From: Bursaphelenchus xylophilus
Taxonomy: Eukaryota; Nematoda; Chromadorea; Rhabditida; Aphelenchoididae
Direction of reading: 5' to 3'
Length of the DNA stretch: 64,000 nt
Assembly: GCA_904066235.2 (NCBI GenBank)
Contig: CAJFCV020000001.1
Coordinates: 1,674,001-1,738,000 of the forward strand
Positions 36,627-48,600 of the stretch are shown here, piece after piece. Each line of letters opens with the position of its first letter. Within the stretch, counting starts at the first letter, position 1. Under the pieces are notes generated by a model. It was given only the letters and a program-made list of their open reading frames with translations, did not search any database and was not told where the DNA came from. A program made the position numbers and the translations under genes.

Positions 36627-39600
36627 ATGTGTATCAAGGCGGTCCGGAAGTTCGTGCGTCTCGGGTGTTTTGAAACTTTGTTCTGGAAGAACCACGAGCA
36701 TTTGCCGCAAGATGGGAGCCCGAGAGAGCCGGGTGTGCTCGAGGCTTGTTGTATTGGAGCTCATCGACTCAATCATGTAAGATTTTTTTTCAGGTTTTTG
36801 CTATGGGACCAAACATTTATAATATTTTTTTTAGTTTTCAAAAAGTCCGTCATTATGACGGATGAATCTGTCCTAATATTACCAATTTTTTTTATGGACT
36901 TAAAATTCTTCATTTTTAATTGGAAGGAATTTTTTTTTAAATAAAAGTTTTCGTGCCGAGACTCAAAAATTTGAAATTTAAAAAAAAATCCGCCATAATG
37001 ACGATACTTCAAAAGAATGTCTTGTCTCTATTTTCTAGCCCCAAATTTACACTATAAATCCGTCAATATGACTTGTTTCCCAGACAATTAAGGAAATTTT
37101 GGGTCTCGCCACGAAAACTTTGAGAACTTGAAATATTGACTTTTTTCAGCCTATTACTTTTCAATTTCCTATTTATTCATTTTCAGCGTCTAACCTTCAT
37201 CTTTGCCATTATTGGAATAATCTTTGCGATCCTCTACACTTCATTGTTCATCTATCTGGAACTCCCTTGGTTCGTGGTTGTGTTGCCGATTATTGAACTC
37301 GTTTTTTCTATTCTTGTACTAATTGGGAATATGGAGAATCGCCCCTGGATGTACTGGCCGCATTTCGTTTGGAATGTAAGCTTGCGAAGCTAAAAGTAAA
37401 AGAAATATGGAGTTTTTATCAGTCTGTCGGGAAAATAATGAGCACTCTGTCGCATCGAAAATATCATCGCCGGCGAGAAAATGCGTACGTCGCGGCAAAA
37501 CCAAATTGTTTTTTCCTTCAGCGACGTGATCGGCGCAGCGGCATTGTGCTCATTACAGGGTCTTTCAAGAAATGTGCAGGAAAGTAGGAGGCTATAACTT
37601 TCGGCGGAGGCGGCGCAGAGAGTTCGTTTTTGGAATATGTATTTTTCAGTGACATTATTTTTTGCCTACGAAATAACAAGCTTTTAGAGTGCAAACTGAG
37701 GTCGCTACGACCTTCTGAAGTAAAGGCATCTCTACCCCGAAAACCAGGTTTTTTCGGTTGAAAATGATCGAGAAATTTCGGTCTTTTTCGGTTGGAAATC
37801 ACCAAGAAATGTCGGATTTTTTCAGGGGTTCCGATAGAGTTGACGTTGAAAAAAGGGAAGGATGTTGCCAACACGTTGGAAATTTAGCAAATATTCGGCT
37901 AGCCTCAACTTGGGGCAGATTTCGAGTTTATTTTTCGGTATCTTCCGCGAAGAAGCGTGACATCATTTAGGGATTTGAGGAACCTGGAATCGGCTAGCCA
38001 AGACACCAGAATGGCTGTGAAGTCTTATAAAAACTAGTCAAATGGTGTAATGGGCGTTAAAGGACAGGAATGACAACCAAACTTTTAAACTGCTAACAAA
38101 AACTGGTTGGCTAGCCAAAGTGTCAGAATGAAGAGCAGCCGAATATTTGCTTAATTTTCAACGTGTTGGCAATTCCCTTCCCTGTTTTCAACGTCAGCTC
38201 TATCGAAACCCCCCCAAAAAACCCGACATTTCTCGGTGATTTTCGACCGAAAAACTCTGAAATTTCTCGATCATTTTCAACCGAAAAACCCTGGTTTTCG
38301 GGGTAGCGATGCCTTTACTTCATAAGGTCGTAGCGACCTCAGTTTGCACTCTAAAAGCTTGTTATTTCGTAGGCAAAAAATAATGTCACTGAAAAATACA
38401 TATTCCAAAAACGAACTCTCTGCGCCGCCTCCGCCGAAAGTTACAGCCTCCTACTTTCCTGCACATTTCTTGAAAGACCCTGTATTTTCCCGACAGACTG
38501 ATAGGTTTTGGGCCCAAAAATTGGCCGAAAACCGCCACTGTGTGTCGGGAAAATAACGTGGATTCGTCGCGGCTTGGAATCGCCCATGATCGCTTGAAAC
38601 GTGCTCGTTATTTTCCCGACAGGCTGATAGTTGGGCCAAAAAGTCTTGACACGTTTTTGCGCCTTGCGAGAGAACTCATAAGCACTAATTTGCATATCTT
38701 ACACCAAGCTCTAAACCATTTTCAGTCAAAAAGTATCAAAAGCGATCATTGATACTTTTTTTTGTAAATTTTGCTTCTTTGAGTTTCGCATACAAAATTT
38801 CACCTGAAATCAAAAAAAAAATCACTATAACTTTTACTTTACATCGAGAATTAAACAAACATTTTTTTCAATTTTTTTCAAAAAATCTCATTTTTTACAT
38901 TTTTCGTTCAAAAATTTGCGTTTTCCAGTTCTTCCTAGTCGTCCTGTTCCTTCTACTTTGCCTCATCTTCCTGCTCGGTGGTTTGGCGTACGCTCGTCGC
39001 GATGACTACGCCGAAAAAGAGGCGGTCGGAATTTTCCCCAAGGCAACTCGAGCCCAAATCTACATCTACGGGCTGTTAATCATCTTGGGCCTGTTTTTCC
39101 ACGCAGTTCTGGCCGCGGTTTATGTTGCGTTTTCGTATCGTGATTACATGTGGATGCGAGACTATTTGGTAGATCAGCGCTACAACAAAGAGGATGGGAA
39201 GATTTATCCGGCAAATGTTGTGAGACCATTGGAAATTGTCCCACCGAAGGATTATTATTCCAATTCAGCGGGACATCCCTGTATGTTTTTGAAATTTTTG
39301 GGAATTTAGTATTAACAAAAAACAGTTTGCGTAGCAAATTCGTTAAAAAAATTTTTTTTTGCTTTTCCACATATTAAAAAATCTCAGTCTGTCGGCAAAA
39401 TAATGAGCATTCTGCCGCAATTAAAATCGCATCGCCGCTGTGAAAATGAATTGTGTCGCGACAAAATCAAATTGCTTTTCACTTCAGCGACGCCATCGGC
39501 GCAGCGACATTTTGCTCATTATTTTCCCGACTGACTGATAAAAAACAAAAAATGCATAGCAAATAGCAAAATTGCCAAAAAAAGATGTTTTGCCGCCGGG

Positions 39601-40174
39601 GACCACCGAGATTTTTAGGCCGGGACCTGGCAAAAATGAAAGGTTTTTTTTAAGGATTTTCGCATAAAATTTTTTCGTACCTGTTTCTATACTGGAGAGG
39701 CAAGTGTAAAAAAAAATCCACCAAAAATCTTTTCCGCGTAAAACTCACTCAAGTGAAAAGCGATTTGATTTTGCCGCGACACAATTCATTTTTCCCTATG
39801 CGATTTTCGATGCGACAGAGTGCTCATTATTTTCCAGGCGGACTGATATTTTATTGCCTTTGCCGAGCTTTATCAAAAAACTTTTCTCCAAGAACCCCCA
39901 AAACATTTTTAAAAACTAAAAATTTTCATTTTCAGCCTACGATCTGTACACTCCCCCGCTAAGTGCGGACGACCGGCAACGCATCGAAGAGGGGCATCAC
40001 GTGCATTATGTTCCCATTCGAATCGAACGAGACGAGCGTTCCAATTCGCGCGGCAAATCCTTTGTCGACGCGTTCACGAACAAAGAAACGTTGAGCGATA
40101 AATTCGCGAAAAACCCCGTGTTGCATACCGCCGAAATTTCGCCGAGATCCCCGCAACAACACAAAAAATTCTAA
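36627..40174 (+). CDS. four-span membrane protein, 309 residues
   Basis: Multi-pass protein of the general MARVEL/LAPTM-like shape; I cannot place it in a named family. Exons: 36627-36776, 37187-37375, 38929-39280 and 39936-40174, phases closing. The N-terminal 50 residues are Cys-containing and cytosolic in appearance (MCIKAVRKFVRLGCFETLFW). Four hydrophobic spans follow: about 52-74 (LTFIFAIIGIIFAILYTSLF), 76-98, 114-135 (FFLVVLFLLLCLIFLLGGLA) and 157-183. The loop between spans 3 and 4 is charged (RRDDYAEKEAVGIFPKATRAQ spans it). The 125-residue C-terminal tail is hydrophilic, with Tyr- and Pro-containing motifs (PPKDYY, YDLYTPPL) that could be sorting or WW-type ligands; this is inference. 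The start follows a TTTTAG and lies 17 bases from a plausible splice or trans-splice site. Intron 2 contains a nested transposon pair. Confidence 0.82.
37420..38499. mobile_element. type A MITE split by a 927-bp insertion
   Basis: Left part 37420-37555 and right end 38483-38499. TA occurs on both sides of the insert, the expected target duplication. Confidence 0.85.
37556..38482. mobile_element. 927-bp inverted-repeat element, CAGGGTCTTTC family
   Basis: Ends CAGGGTCTTTCAAGAAATGT and complement; arms of about 200-350 bp include GCGGAGGCGGCGCAGAGAG. Nested in a type A MITE within intron 2 of the four-span gene. Confidence 0.88.
38541..38628. mobile_element. type B MITE, short, of an A-spacer-B composite
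   Basis: TGTGTGTCGGGAAAATAACG to CTCGTTATTTTCCCGACAGG, preceded by the GGGCCC spacer. Confidence 0.75.
38728..38761. repeat. GTATC hairpin
   Basis: AAAAAGTATCAAAAGCGATC then ATTGATACTTTTT, intron 2 of the four-span gene. Confidence 0.65.
39385..39537. mobile_element. type A palindromic MITE
   Basis: Full-length copy in intron 3 of the four-span gene. Confidence 0.85.
39748..39847. mobile_element. type A MITE, left end missing
   Basis: AAGTGAAAAGCGATTTGATT through TTTTCCAGGCGGACTGA. Confidence 0.7.
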
Positions 40175-40985
40175 AAAAGTCTATGGTAATCGTAAAAGAG
40201 CCTCTTTGCAACAAACTTTCATACAACAACACTTTTACTGCAACGAACAATGCCAGTGGTTTTTTAAGGCAATTTTTGGCCGAGATTAGTCTCTGCAAGG
40301 TGGAACCTTTCTACAGCGAACATTGTTTTGGTCCTTTGCGAGTGGTTGTACATAGGTTTGTTGTACGAAAGTTTGTTGTAGCGGGTCTACTATATTTTCT
40401 TATCCCATGACTCTAAAGTTTTCTTTCGCCATTTTTACTGGTCTCAAGTCCCCCACCTCTTCGCCATAACATCATCACTTTTTATATATTTCTGAGATTT
40501 TTCACCTAAAAGACGGTTTTTTGGCTCGCTGCGTCAGGACATTCAAAAGAAACTTTTCTAACATAAGTTCTTTGGCCCAAGATGTCGGTATAGGTGGCTA
40601 AAACATGCCCCCATTTTTTGCCGAATTACGCCTGTAAGGCATAAAATTTCGTACGGTCAAGTACGGCGTCGCAAAGGGACTTTGTGCTAGGCCCTCCTAA
40701 TAACATCCTTCTGATGCTTGGTCTTTAACAAATCCTACCGCAGCGAGCCAAAAAACCTCTTATTTTTTGCCTATTTTTTACATTTTTATGTCAAATAAAG
40801 TTTGTAGCAGCAAAATACCTACTATGTGTGTTTTATTCTGCGAGTGGAACCACTAAAATTCTTTCGCTATCAAAAAAGTATCACCATGTCATAAGTAACA
40901 AGCGCTTCCTCCGATAAATCAAAACAATGCAAGACATTGTTTTCCCACTTCGAACATCGAAGAAATTGTCGAAGATCTCGCGCTA
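40175..40985. other. spacer between the four-span and small secreted protein genes
   Basis: Contains CTCTTTGCAACAAAC / TACAACAAC-type repeat words also found at 51260-52600, and the AATAAA at 40794. No coding exon seen. Confidence 0.6.
40794..40799 (+). promoter_or_regulatory. possible poly(A) signal
   Basis: AATAAA 620 bases after the four-span gene stop. It is far for a nematode 3' UTR, so assignment to that gene is uncertain. Confidence 0.25.
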
Positions 40986-41693
40986 ATGTCATCTAAAATG
41001 AGAGTCGCTCTGGTTGTTATGCTATGCGCCGGATTGGTCAGTCCACTCAACCGTTTTTTCCGCTACAATCGTTTTGCCAGCCTTGACGAAACGATAGATC
41101 GGAGGGCGGAATCTCACAGTGTTTCCGACGAGCAGCCAGAGGAATCAAACGAGGAGACTGGCGGAGGTAGGTCGTTGTTGATATTAGTCTGTCGAGAAAA
41201 TAATGAACGCCCTGTCGCATCGAAAATCGCATCGTCGCCGAGCAAATGAGTTGCGTCGCGGCACAATTAACTTTCTTTTCGCTTCAGCGACACAGTCTAT
41301 GCAGCGACATTGTACTCATTATTTTTCCAACAGACTGATATTAGTTTTCTTCATAAAGTGCATGGACATTTGTCGCGCCCCGCACCGTGAAAAAAACCCC
41401 ATTTTGCACCGTACACTCCACCTTTTTTTGGGGTTTCCACTGTGTGGCAAGAAAATTGCTCAGGTTACTCTTCGTATTTTTCAGACGCGTACAACAAGTA
41501 CCATGCCTTAAAATCTGACCTTGAACCTATGATTCACACTACGGCTCCACCATTCCGCCATGTTGCGTATGAAATCGGAATCATCATAACCACAAAGACA
41601 CCCGCCCCAGCACGGCTTCACGACAACGGTGTGGTCATGAAATCGGTTTCCAAAAAAGATGTTTCTCAATTTGTCCCGTTCGAATGGGAGTGA
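40986..41693 (+). CDS. small secreted protein, 129 residues
   Basis: Unrecognised. Exon 1 is 40986-41166 and exon 2 is 41485-41693; the GT/AG junction splits a Gly/Asp codon and both sides stay open. Residues 6-18 (RVALVVMLCAGLV) form the hydrophobic core of a signal peptide. The mature part is about 110 residues, acidic then basic (DEQPEESNEETGG, later TTKTPAPARL), with no cysteine after the signal region and no RFamide-type amidation site. It could be a secreted or extracellular peptide precursor, but there are no clear dibasic processing sites in series. The single intron is largely one type A palindromic transposon. Confidence is moderate because the protein is short and low in recognisable motifs. 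Confidence 0.6.
41185..41338. mobile_element. type A MITE in the intron of the small secreted protein gene
   Basis: Starts 18 bases after the exon 1 end and fills half of the intron. Confidence 0.85.
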
Positions 41694-41697
41694 GTGA

Positions 41698-41999
41698 CAG
41701 TATGTCGGGAAAATAATGAGAACAATATCGATTTCGCTTTGCTGAACTGAAAAGGAAGCTGATTTTGCTGCGACACAATTCATTTTCTCGTTGGCGATAC
41801 GACTTCCGGCAGTACAAAATGATCTTTCCGAAGAGGGCAGCCGCCAATAATGTCGCATGCCTTTTCATTTGCACAGCGCCATTTTTTTAACGCGCAAAGT
41901 GTGTGGAATGCTAAATACCACTCTGGCACGGTGCAAAAACATGCAATCATGACCGATTCCAAGAGGCGATGAATCCACATTATTTTCCCGACAGCTTGA
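41698..41999. mobile_element. A-to-B composite with insert
   Basis: Type A left part from 41698, a GCACGGTGCA-containing insert, then a type B right end (AATCCACATTATTTTCCC) at 41999. It begins five bases after the secreted-protein stop codon. Confidence 0.7.
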
Positions 42000-42044
42000 T
42001 ACAAGTGGCTTTCGGCCGATTTTTGGGCCCAAAAACTATGCATC

Positions 42045-42189
42045 AATGTGTCGGGAAAATAATGAGGATAATGTCGCTGGGCCAATCGCGTCGCTGAAGT
42101 GAAAAGCAACTTGATTTTGTCGCGACACAATTCATTTTTTTTGCGATTTTCGATGCGACAGAGTGCTCATTATTTTCCCGACATACCGA
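42045..42189. mobile_element. type A MITE of a B-spacer-A composite
   Basis: Separated from the type B end at 41999 by the GGGCCC spacer. Confidence 0.8.
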
Positions 42190-42635
42190 TTGGCAAAACC
42201 CGCCAAAATTTGAATATTTTTTTTACTTAAAAATAAAAAAAATTACAATGCACCTGACTTGTTGACACTGAAGAATTCGGGGTTTTGTGGGGTGGTTGAT
42301 GAAATACGAAAGACACCGTTTATACAGATGGCAGGAATTATTAGAGACGGAAATGTACAAACAAGGCTTATTGCGCGGGGTGAAAGAACAACAATATTAA
42401 CAAACAAATGAGCAGAAATGAGGAAAAATTGCGATTTTTTGAGTGGAAAAAAATGAAATTTTGAAAAAAAATTTTTTTTTGAAATTAAAAAAAATCGTAT
42501 TTTAGGGGAAAAAATTAATTTTTCAATAAATACAGTAATTTTTCCACCAAAAAATCAACAATTTTCCCCAAAAATTATCTAAAAAATCCTAAAAATGTGC
42601 AAAAAAAAATCAAATTTTCGATTGTTTTATGGCCT
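42190..42635. other. spacer between convergent genes
   Basis: AT-rich with long A and T runs; probably the 3' UTR of the BPI-family gene. No other feature seen. Confidence 0.5.
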
Positions 42636-45600
42636 CTACCGTCGACACGCGCCTCCAAATCCGCCGCCACCGCCTCCCAACAGGCCCTGAAGACCCGCCG
42701 GATCCACGGTGAAGTCGCTTTCAATGTGCAACGCATGCTCCAGAATGTGGAATTCGGGCTGCACAAAGTTGATTGGAAGTCCACCAATTCCACTGGGAAT
42801 GTTGAGGGCAATTCCGTTTTGGAGCGCGTCGTTGGCGGCCTGAAAAATTGAGATTTGAAAGATTTTTTTTTTAATTTTTTGCACTGTGCGATCACGACAA
42901 AGCTTGCACAGTGCAAAATGGTTCGAAAAGATCCGCACGGTGCATAAAAAAGCGATCTTTTTTGCACTGTGCGGTTGCGACAGACGTCTGCACAGTGCAA
43001 AATGGCTCGAAAAGATCCGCACGGTGCATAAAAAAGCGATCTTTTTTGCACTGTGCGGTGGCGACAGACGTCTGCACAGTGCAAAATGGTTCGAAAAGAT
43101 CCGCAAAGTGCAGAAAAAAACGATCTTTTTTGCACTGTGCGATGACGACAAAGCTTGCACAGTGCAAAATGGTTCGAAAAGATCCGCACGGTGCATAAAA
43201 AAGCGATCTTTTTTGCACTGTGCGATGACGACAAAGCTTGCACAGTGCAAAATGGTTCGAAAAGATCCGCACGGTGCATAAAAAAGCGATCTTTTTTGCA
43301 CTGTGCGATGACGACAAAGCTTGCACAGTGCAAAATGGTTCGAAAAGATCCGCACGGTGCATAAAAAAGCGATCTTTTTTGCACTGTGCGGTTGCGACAA
43401 ACGTCTGCACAGTGCAAAATGGTTCGAAAAGATCCGCACGGTGCATAAAAAAGCGATCTTTTTTGCACTGTGCGGTGGCGACAGACCTCTGCACAGTGCA
43501 AATGGTTCGAAAAGATCCGCAGGGTGCAGAAAAAAGCGATCTTTTTTGCACTGTGCGGTTGCGACAGACGCTTGCACAGTGCAAAATGGTTCGAAAAGAT
43601 CCGCAGGGTGCAGAAAAAAGCGATCTTTTTTGCACTGTGCGGTTGCGACAGACGCTTGCACAGTGCAAAATGGTTCGCAAAAAATGCACTGTGCAATCGA
43701 AATAACGCACGGTGCAAGCTTATTTTTTTGCGGTCGCAACAGACGCTTGCACAGTGCAAAGTGTTTCGAAATGCTCCGCACCGTGCGGAAAAGAGTAAAC
43801 TGCACTGTGTGAGACAACAAAAAATTTTTTTTTGAAAATTATTTTCCGAAAATTCTAAGGCCTCCTTACCTTCTGGATGACTTCTTTTCCCAGCGAACCC
43901 AAGTTGTCAAGAGCATCTTGAGGCAATCCGAGGGTACCTTCGTAATCATTGAGTTGCAATCGGGTAATTTGAGCGCTTCCACTGATCCGGCCACCTGAAA
44001 AACAAAGATATAAATGTAACGGTTCGAATTTTAAAATTTTCACTGGACAAAAAAATATTTTTAGAGAAGTTGTTTGAAGAAATTTTTGATGCGAATTTTT
44101 CGAATTTTTCGAATTTGTTTTTAATTTTTTTTTTACTTTGGAAAAATGCTGAAAAAAAAATAAAATTTTTTTTCTGGATTAAAAATTCTTGTTTTATTAT
44201 TTTTTTTTTTTTTTTTTTGATTTTCTTTTTCATTTTGTTTTTTTTTTTGTTTTTTTTTTATTCTTTATTATTTTTTTGCTTAAGTAAAATGGCGGAGGAG
44301 ATTGCGTATTTTAAGTTTTCTTGGATCAAAAAAAAATCTTTATTTTATTATTTGTTTTATTTTTTTTTTGATTTAGTGAAATGGCGAAGAATTTGCGTAT
44401 TTTAAATTTTGCGAAAATAATTTTTTTTTTATCTTTTTCGATTTTCCAAAAAATTTTTCTAAACTTTCCAAACCAACTCACCATAAGTCGACACGACAAT
44501 ATCAGCCGCAGCTGAGATTGTGATGGCCCCAACTCGTTGATTCGTCGATTCAATGTAAATTTCGGCGTCGGCGACCAAGTCCAACGTCACAGTGCCTCCA
44601 TTCCGTTGCGACAAAAGAATCGACGGTGCTTGTCGAGTTTTTATCGCGATTACGATTCGTTGATTGGGGTAGCGCTCTCGGATTGCTGGGAGAATGTCGC
44701 CGAAGCAAATTCCGAGATCCGTCAACGAGGTGTCTTGCCGCTTCTGACGGATGATGGTGAAGTCGTAGGGAGAGAGTCTGAAATTGAAAAAAAATTATTA
44801 AAATACGAAAAATTTTTGGAAAAATCGATTTTTTTTATTTGTAAAGTAAAAAAATAAAATGCAAAAAAATGTAAAAAAATGGGGAAAAAATAAAAAAAAA
44901 TCTATTAATTTTTTTACTTCCAAATTATATAAAGCAAAAAAATTTTAAAAAATAAATAAAAATTTTTTGTAATTTGTCTGTCGGGAAAATAATGAGCCCT
45001 CTGTCGCACCAAAAATCGAATCGCTGCCGAGAAAATGAATTGTGTCGCGGAGAAAATCGATTTTTTTTTCGTTTCAGCGATGCAACCGGCGCAACGACAT
45101 TGCCCTCATTATTTTCCCGACAGACTGCAATAAAGCAATAAAAAAATTTTTTTTGCTAAAAAATGTACAAAAAATTAAATCGATTCTCAAATTTTGAAAA
45201 TTTCCGTCTTAGGAAAACATTTTTTTATATTCTTATTGCCCAAACTTGTAAAAAAAATTATAATTTTCCCCATTTTTTGACCTAAAAATCTCGGTTGTTT
45301 TTGTTATTTTTCAGTTTTCAAAAAAAAAAAAATTTTTTGTTTTTTCAATTTTCAGACCTACCCCGCCTCTCTCTTATGCTTCCTGCATCGTTTTTTTATG
45401 AAAAATCCATATTTTTCGAAAAAAATTTCAAAATTTGTTTTTTTTTTTAATTTTTCAATTATTCGACCTACCCCGCCTCTCTCTTATGCTTCCTTCTTCG
45501 TTTTCTCAGCTCCTCATCCACCTCCACACCATGATCTTCCAGGGTTTCGTCGGCGTCAGCACAGGTTGTTCTCAACAACTCCCCAATTTTCGGAGTCTCG

Positions 45601-48600
45601 GGCCCGATGCGGAAGGTCAGGAATCCAGTCCGATGAAGCCAGTAGAACAGCGAGTTGATGGTGTAGTCGCTGACCAACACTTCGGCCATTTTGCGGCCCG
45701 GCGAATACGGGAAATACATGGGGAATGGGCCGAACGGAGTGCCGCCTTGGCCATTCGGCGAGAACTCTCCGTTGATCTCGATCGTGTAGTCATTGCTGGT
45801 GGCGTAGCTTTGAAGAAGTTGAGTGGTGATCGCCAACGTGCTGAGTTTGTTCTAAAAATATCGATTTTTGACGAAAAAATGGTGGGTGACATTTTATACG
45901 AAAAATTTTGGATTTCGTAAAAAATTTGCAATTCATCGTATAATTTGACACTATGATTAAAGAAAATGCTTTCGTTTGACCTAACTACCTTGCCTTTATG
46001 GGTAATTGTTTTTTTAGACTTTGGCGACATCTTATACGCAAAATTTTAATTTTCATGCAAATCCAGTTTTCATCATATAAAATGTCTCAAGCAAAGTCTA
46101 TTTTACCGAAAATCTTATTCATATGTCCTAAAGACCTTGTTCTAATCGAAGAATTTTAATCTTCGCTATTGGCGACATTTTATACGCTAAATTTTAAGTT
46201 TTGCACAAATGCAGCTTTCATCGTATAAAATGTCACCAAACATAAATTTCCGCCAACAATTCGTCTTTTTACCTCGTCTCAAAGCTGAAGACTAAATTCT
46301 GAGATACTTTATGCATCGCTTTTCGATCTTTTCAAAAAAGTTTTAATCATCACATCGTATAAAATGTCCCCCTACAAGGTTCTAACACTACAAAACTAAG
46401 GCTGAAAGTAGCTCAAATCAACATTCTTGACTTGAAAATTTTACGTTTCCCCCAAAAAATTACTTACCAAATCCAACGACTGAACCAGCGTCGACAAGAA
46501 TCCCAGCTGACTTCCACCGCCGCTGCTTGGGCAACCAGAGCAAACATCACCGGCACCACCGGCTCCGCCAAACTGCACAGATCCACTTCCAAAGGCTTTG
46601 GCTTTGGTCTTGTTTCGGCTCTCCACCACAACCGGGATCGTTGCTTTTGGAGCGGCGGCGCGGGCGATCCGGCGGCCGCGAGCGTCGAAGCCTTCGGGTC
46701 GGGGAAGGGGACGGGCTTGCTGAAAAATTCGAAAATTTAGAGGCTTGGAAAGGCGAATAAATAAATATTTTCGCGTCCCGACATTTCAGGTCGACTATAG
46801 TTCAATACAAGTGGGAGAGCTAAAAAACAAGGTTGTAGGAAGTGCCTGCAAAGCCGGTAAGAGCTGCTGGAGCTCGGCGGAGACTTGGCCCAGCAAAACC
46901 AAAACTTTTTCCAAAAGACAAAGACCTGTGAGTTTTATCTCGAAATTAGTGCCGTAATACCTGTAAAATACCACAGAATAGGTGACAAACTACCCTAGGG
47001 CCCGAACAATCTTACAGTTTCTATTAACTATGCCTTCTCCTAGCCATGCATACAACGAAAAATCAAGGAGAAACCCAAAGTAAAATCGACCGAACTGTTG
47101 TTGACCCGAGAAGACGCACGGCAACCCGAAATATATAGAAGCATCTAGACGTAGCGTAAAACTAAGCCATGATAAACCGTCTAGCCCGCCTATCAACCGC
47201 TGAAAATTTTAGCTGTCGCTTCGTTGCAGACGGAATTTTTGGCTGGTTTGAAGCTAAATGTTAATGCTGGGCGAAAGTATTTACCTGCACAGCACTGACT
47301 CCCGCCACATGGTATCTTTGGACCTTTCGGGAGTTGAGTGTGGCCAAGTTGTCTCCATTATGGCCATGGTCCGTTGGGATCGGAATGGATTGGGCTTTGG
47401 GAGCGGCGCGCTGAAAATAGAAGGGCTATAGAAGTTTTAAAGCCAAAAATATCACCTATATAAGTAAGGCTCATAGCTCTCTTTTTCTTCAAAAATTTTG
47501 CTTAAAATCCCTACTCACCGCGGCTGGCCCAACATTATAAGGCAAAGCAGCCCCGACAGGCAATCCTACAGGCCCGGCTACCGGTCTAGCCACCGGACCG
47601 GCCTGATATGGCAACGCCGCACCGACTGGCGGCAACGGAGCTGGCGCCGGCCCAACTGGCACTGGCGGCGCCACAACGGGCGTTGGCACTTGAGCTGGAG
47701 CTCCACCACAGGTCGAGGGACATTGACCGCCGGATGCGGCGCCAGCCAGAAGGTTCTGAATTCCGAGCGCACCACCAGCCGCATTCAGGATTTGCGTCAA
47801 CGAGATGGACTGAGGAATGGCGCCGAGTTTGGAGTTGACTTCCGAGTCGAGGATTCCGGGCAGTCGGTTGCAGAGCTCGCCCGGCAACATTTGCTGGATT
47901 TGGCTGGAAATTCGGCCCTGAAAAGAGTGGTCTTATGTTAGTTAAATCGGATATTGTGTTAGATACCTGAACGAGCAAAAATTTGGAAATTTAAATTTCC
48001 CGCCAAAAATAAAATTTTTGGCATTCTGTTTCAAGTGCTGTAAAATATCAAAAACAGTCAAAATGACGTAAAAATTAGAGATTCTTTGAATTTCCACCCA
48101 AAATCTTTTTAAGTTCAAATTTCCCGCCAAAAATAAAGTTTTTGGCATTCTGTTTCAAGTGTTGTAAAATGTCAAAAACTGTCAAATGACGTGAAAATTT
48201 TCACGGTTTTCTTCACAAAATCTTTTAAAATTCAAATTTCCCGCCAAATTTGGCACTCTTCAAAAAATCTTGGCATTCCGTTGCAAAGGTCAGGAATTTC
48301 ACAAGAAATGTTGAATTAGTCAAAATCCTTTACAGAATCACAGCTAGCTCAAAAATCTTAAAAAATTTCAATAATTTCAATTCCCGCCAAAATTTTCAAA
48401 TTCTTGGCATTCCGCAACAACCCCTAAAACCCCCACCAAACGCTCACTCTAAACATTCCATTGGCCAAATCGCCGATCAGACCGCCATTCACGATGTACG
48501 CATCAAGGTATCCGATGTAGGCTTGACAACTTGCAACTCTCAAACTAATTCCACCGCTAGCCGCGCGATCCACAACCAACGCCACGGTAATCGAGACTTG

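Noticed and set aside
42880..43790. CRISPR-like regular array
   Set aside because: Units are continuous tandem repeats without variable spacers, in an intron of a eukaryotic gene.
42575..43820. Long open frames of about 394 residues on the minus strand
   Set aside because: They run through the 83-bp tandem repeat and change motif each unit because the period is not a multiple of three. They overlap the intron and the last exon of the BPI-family gene in the wrong frames.
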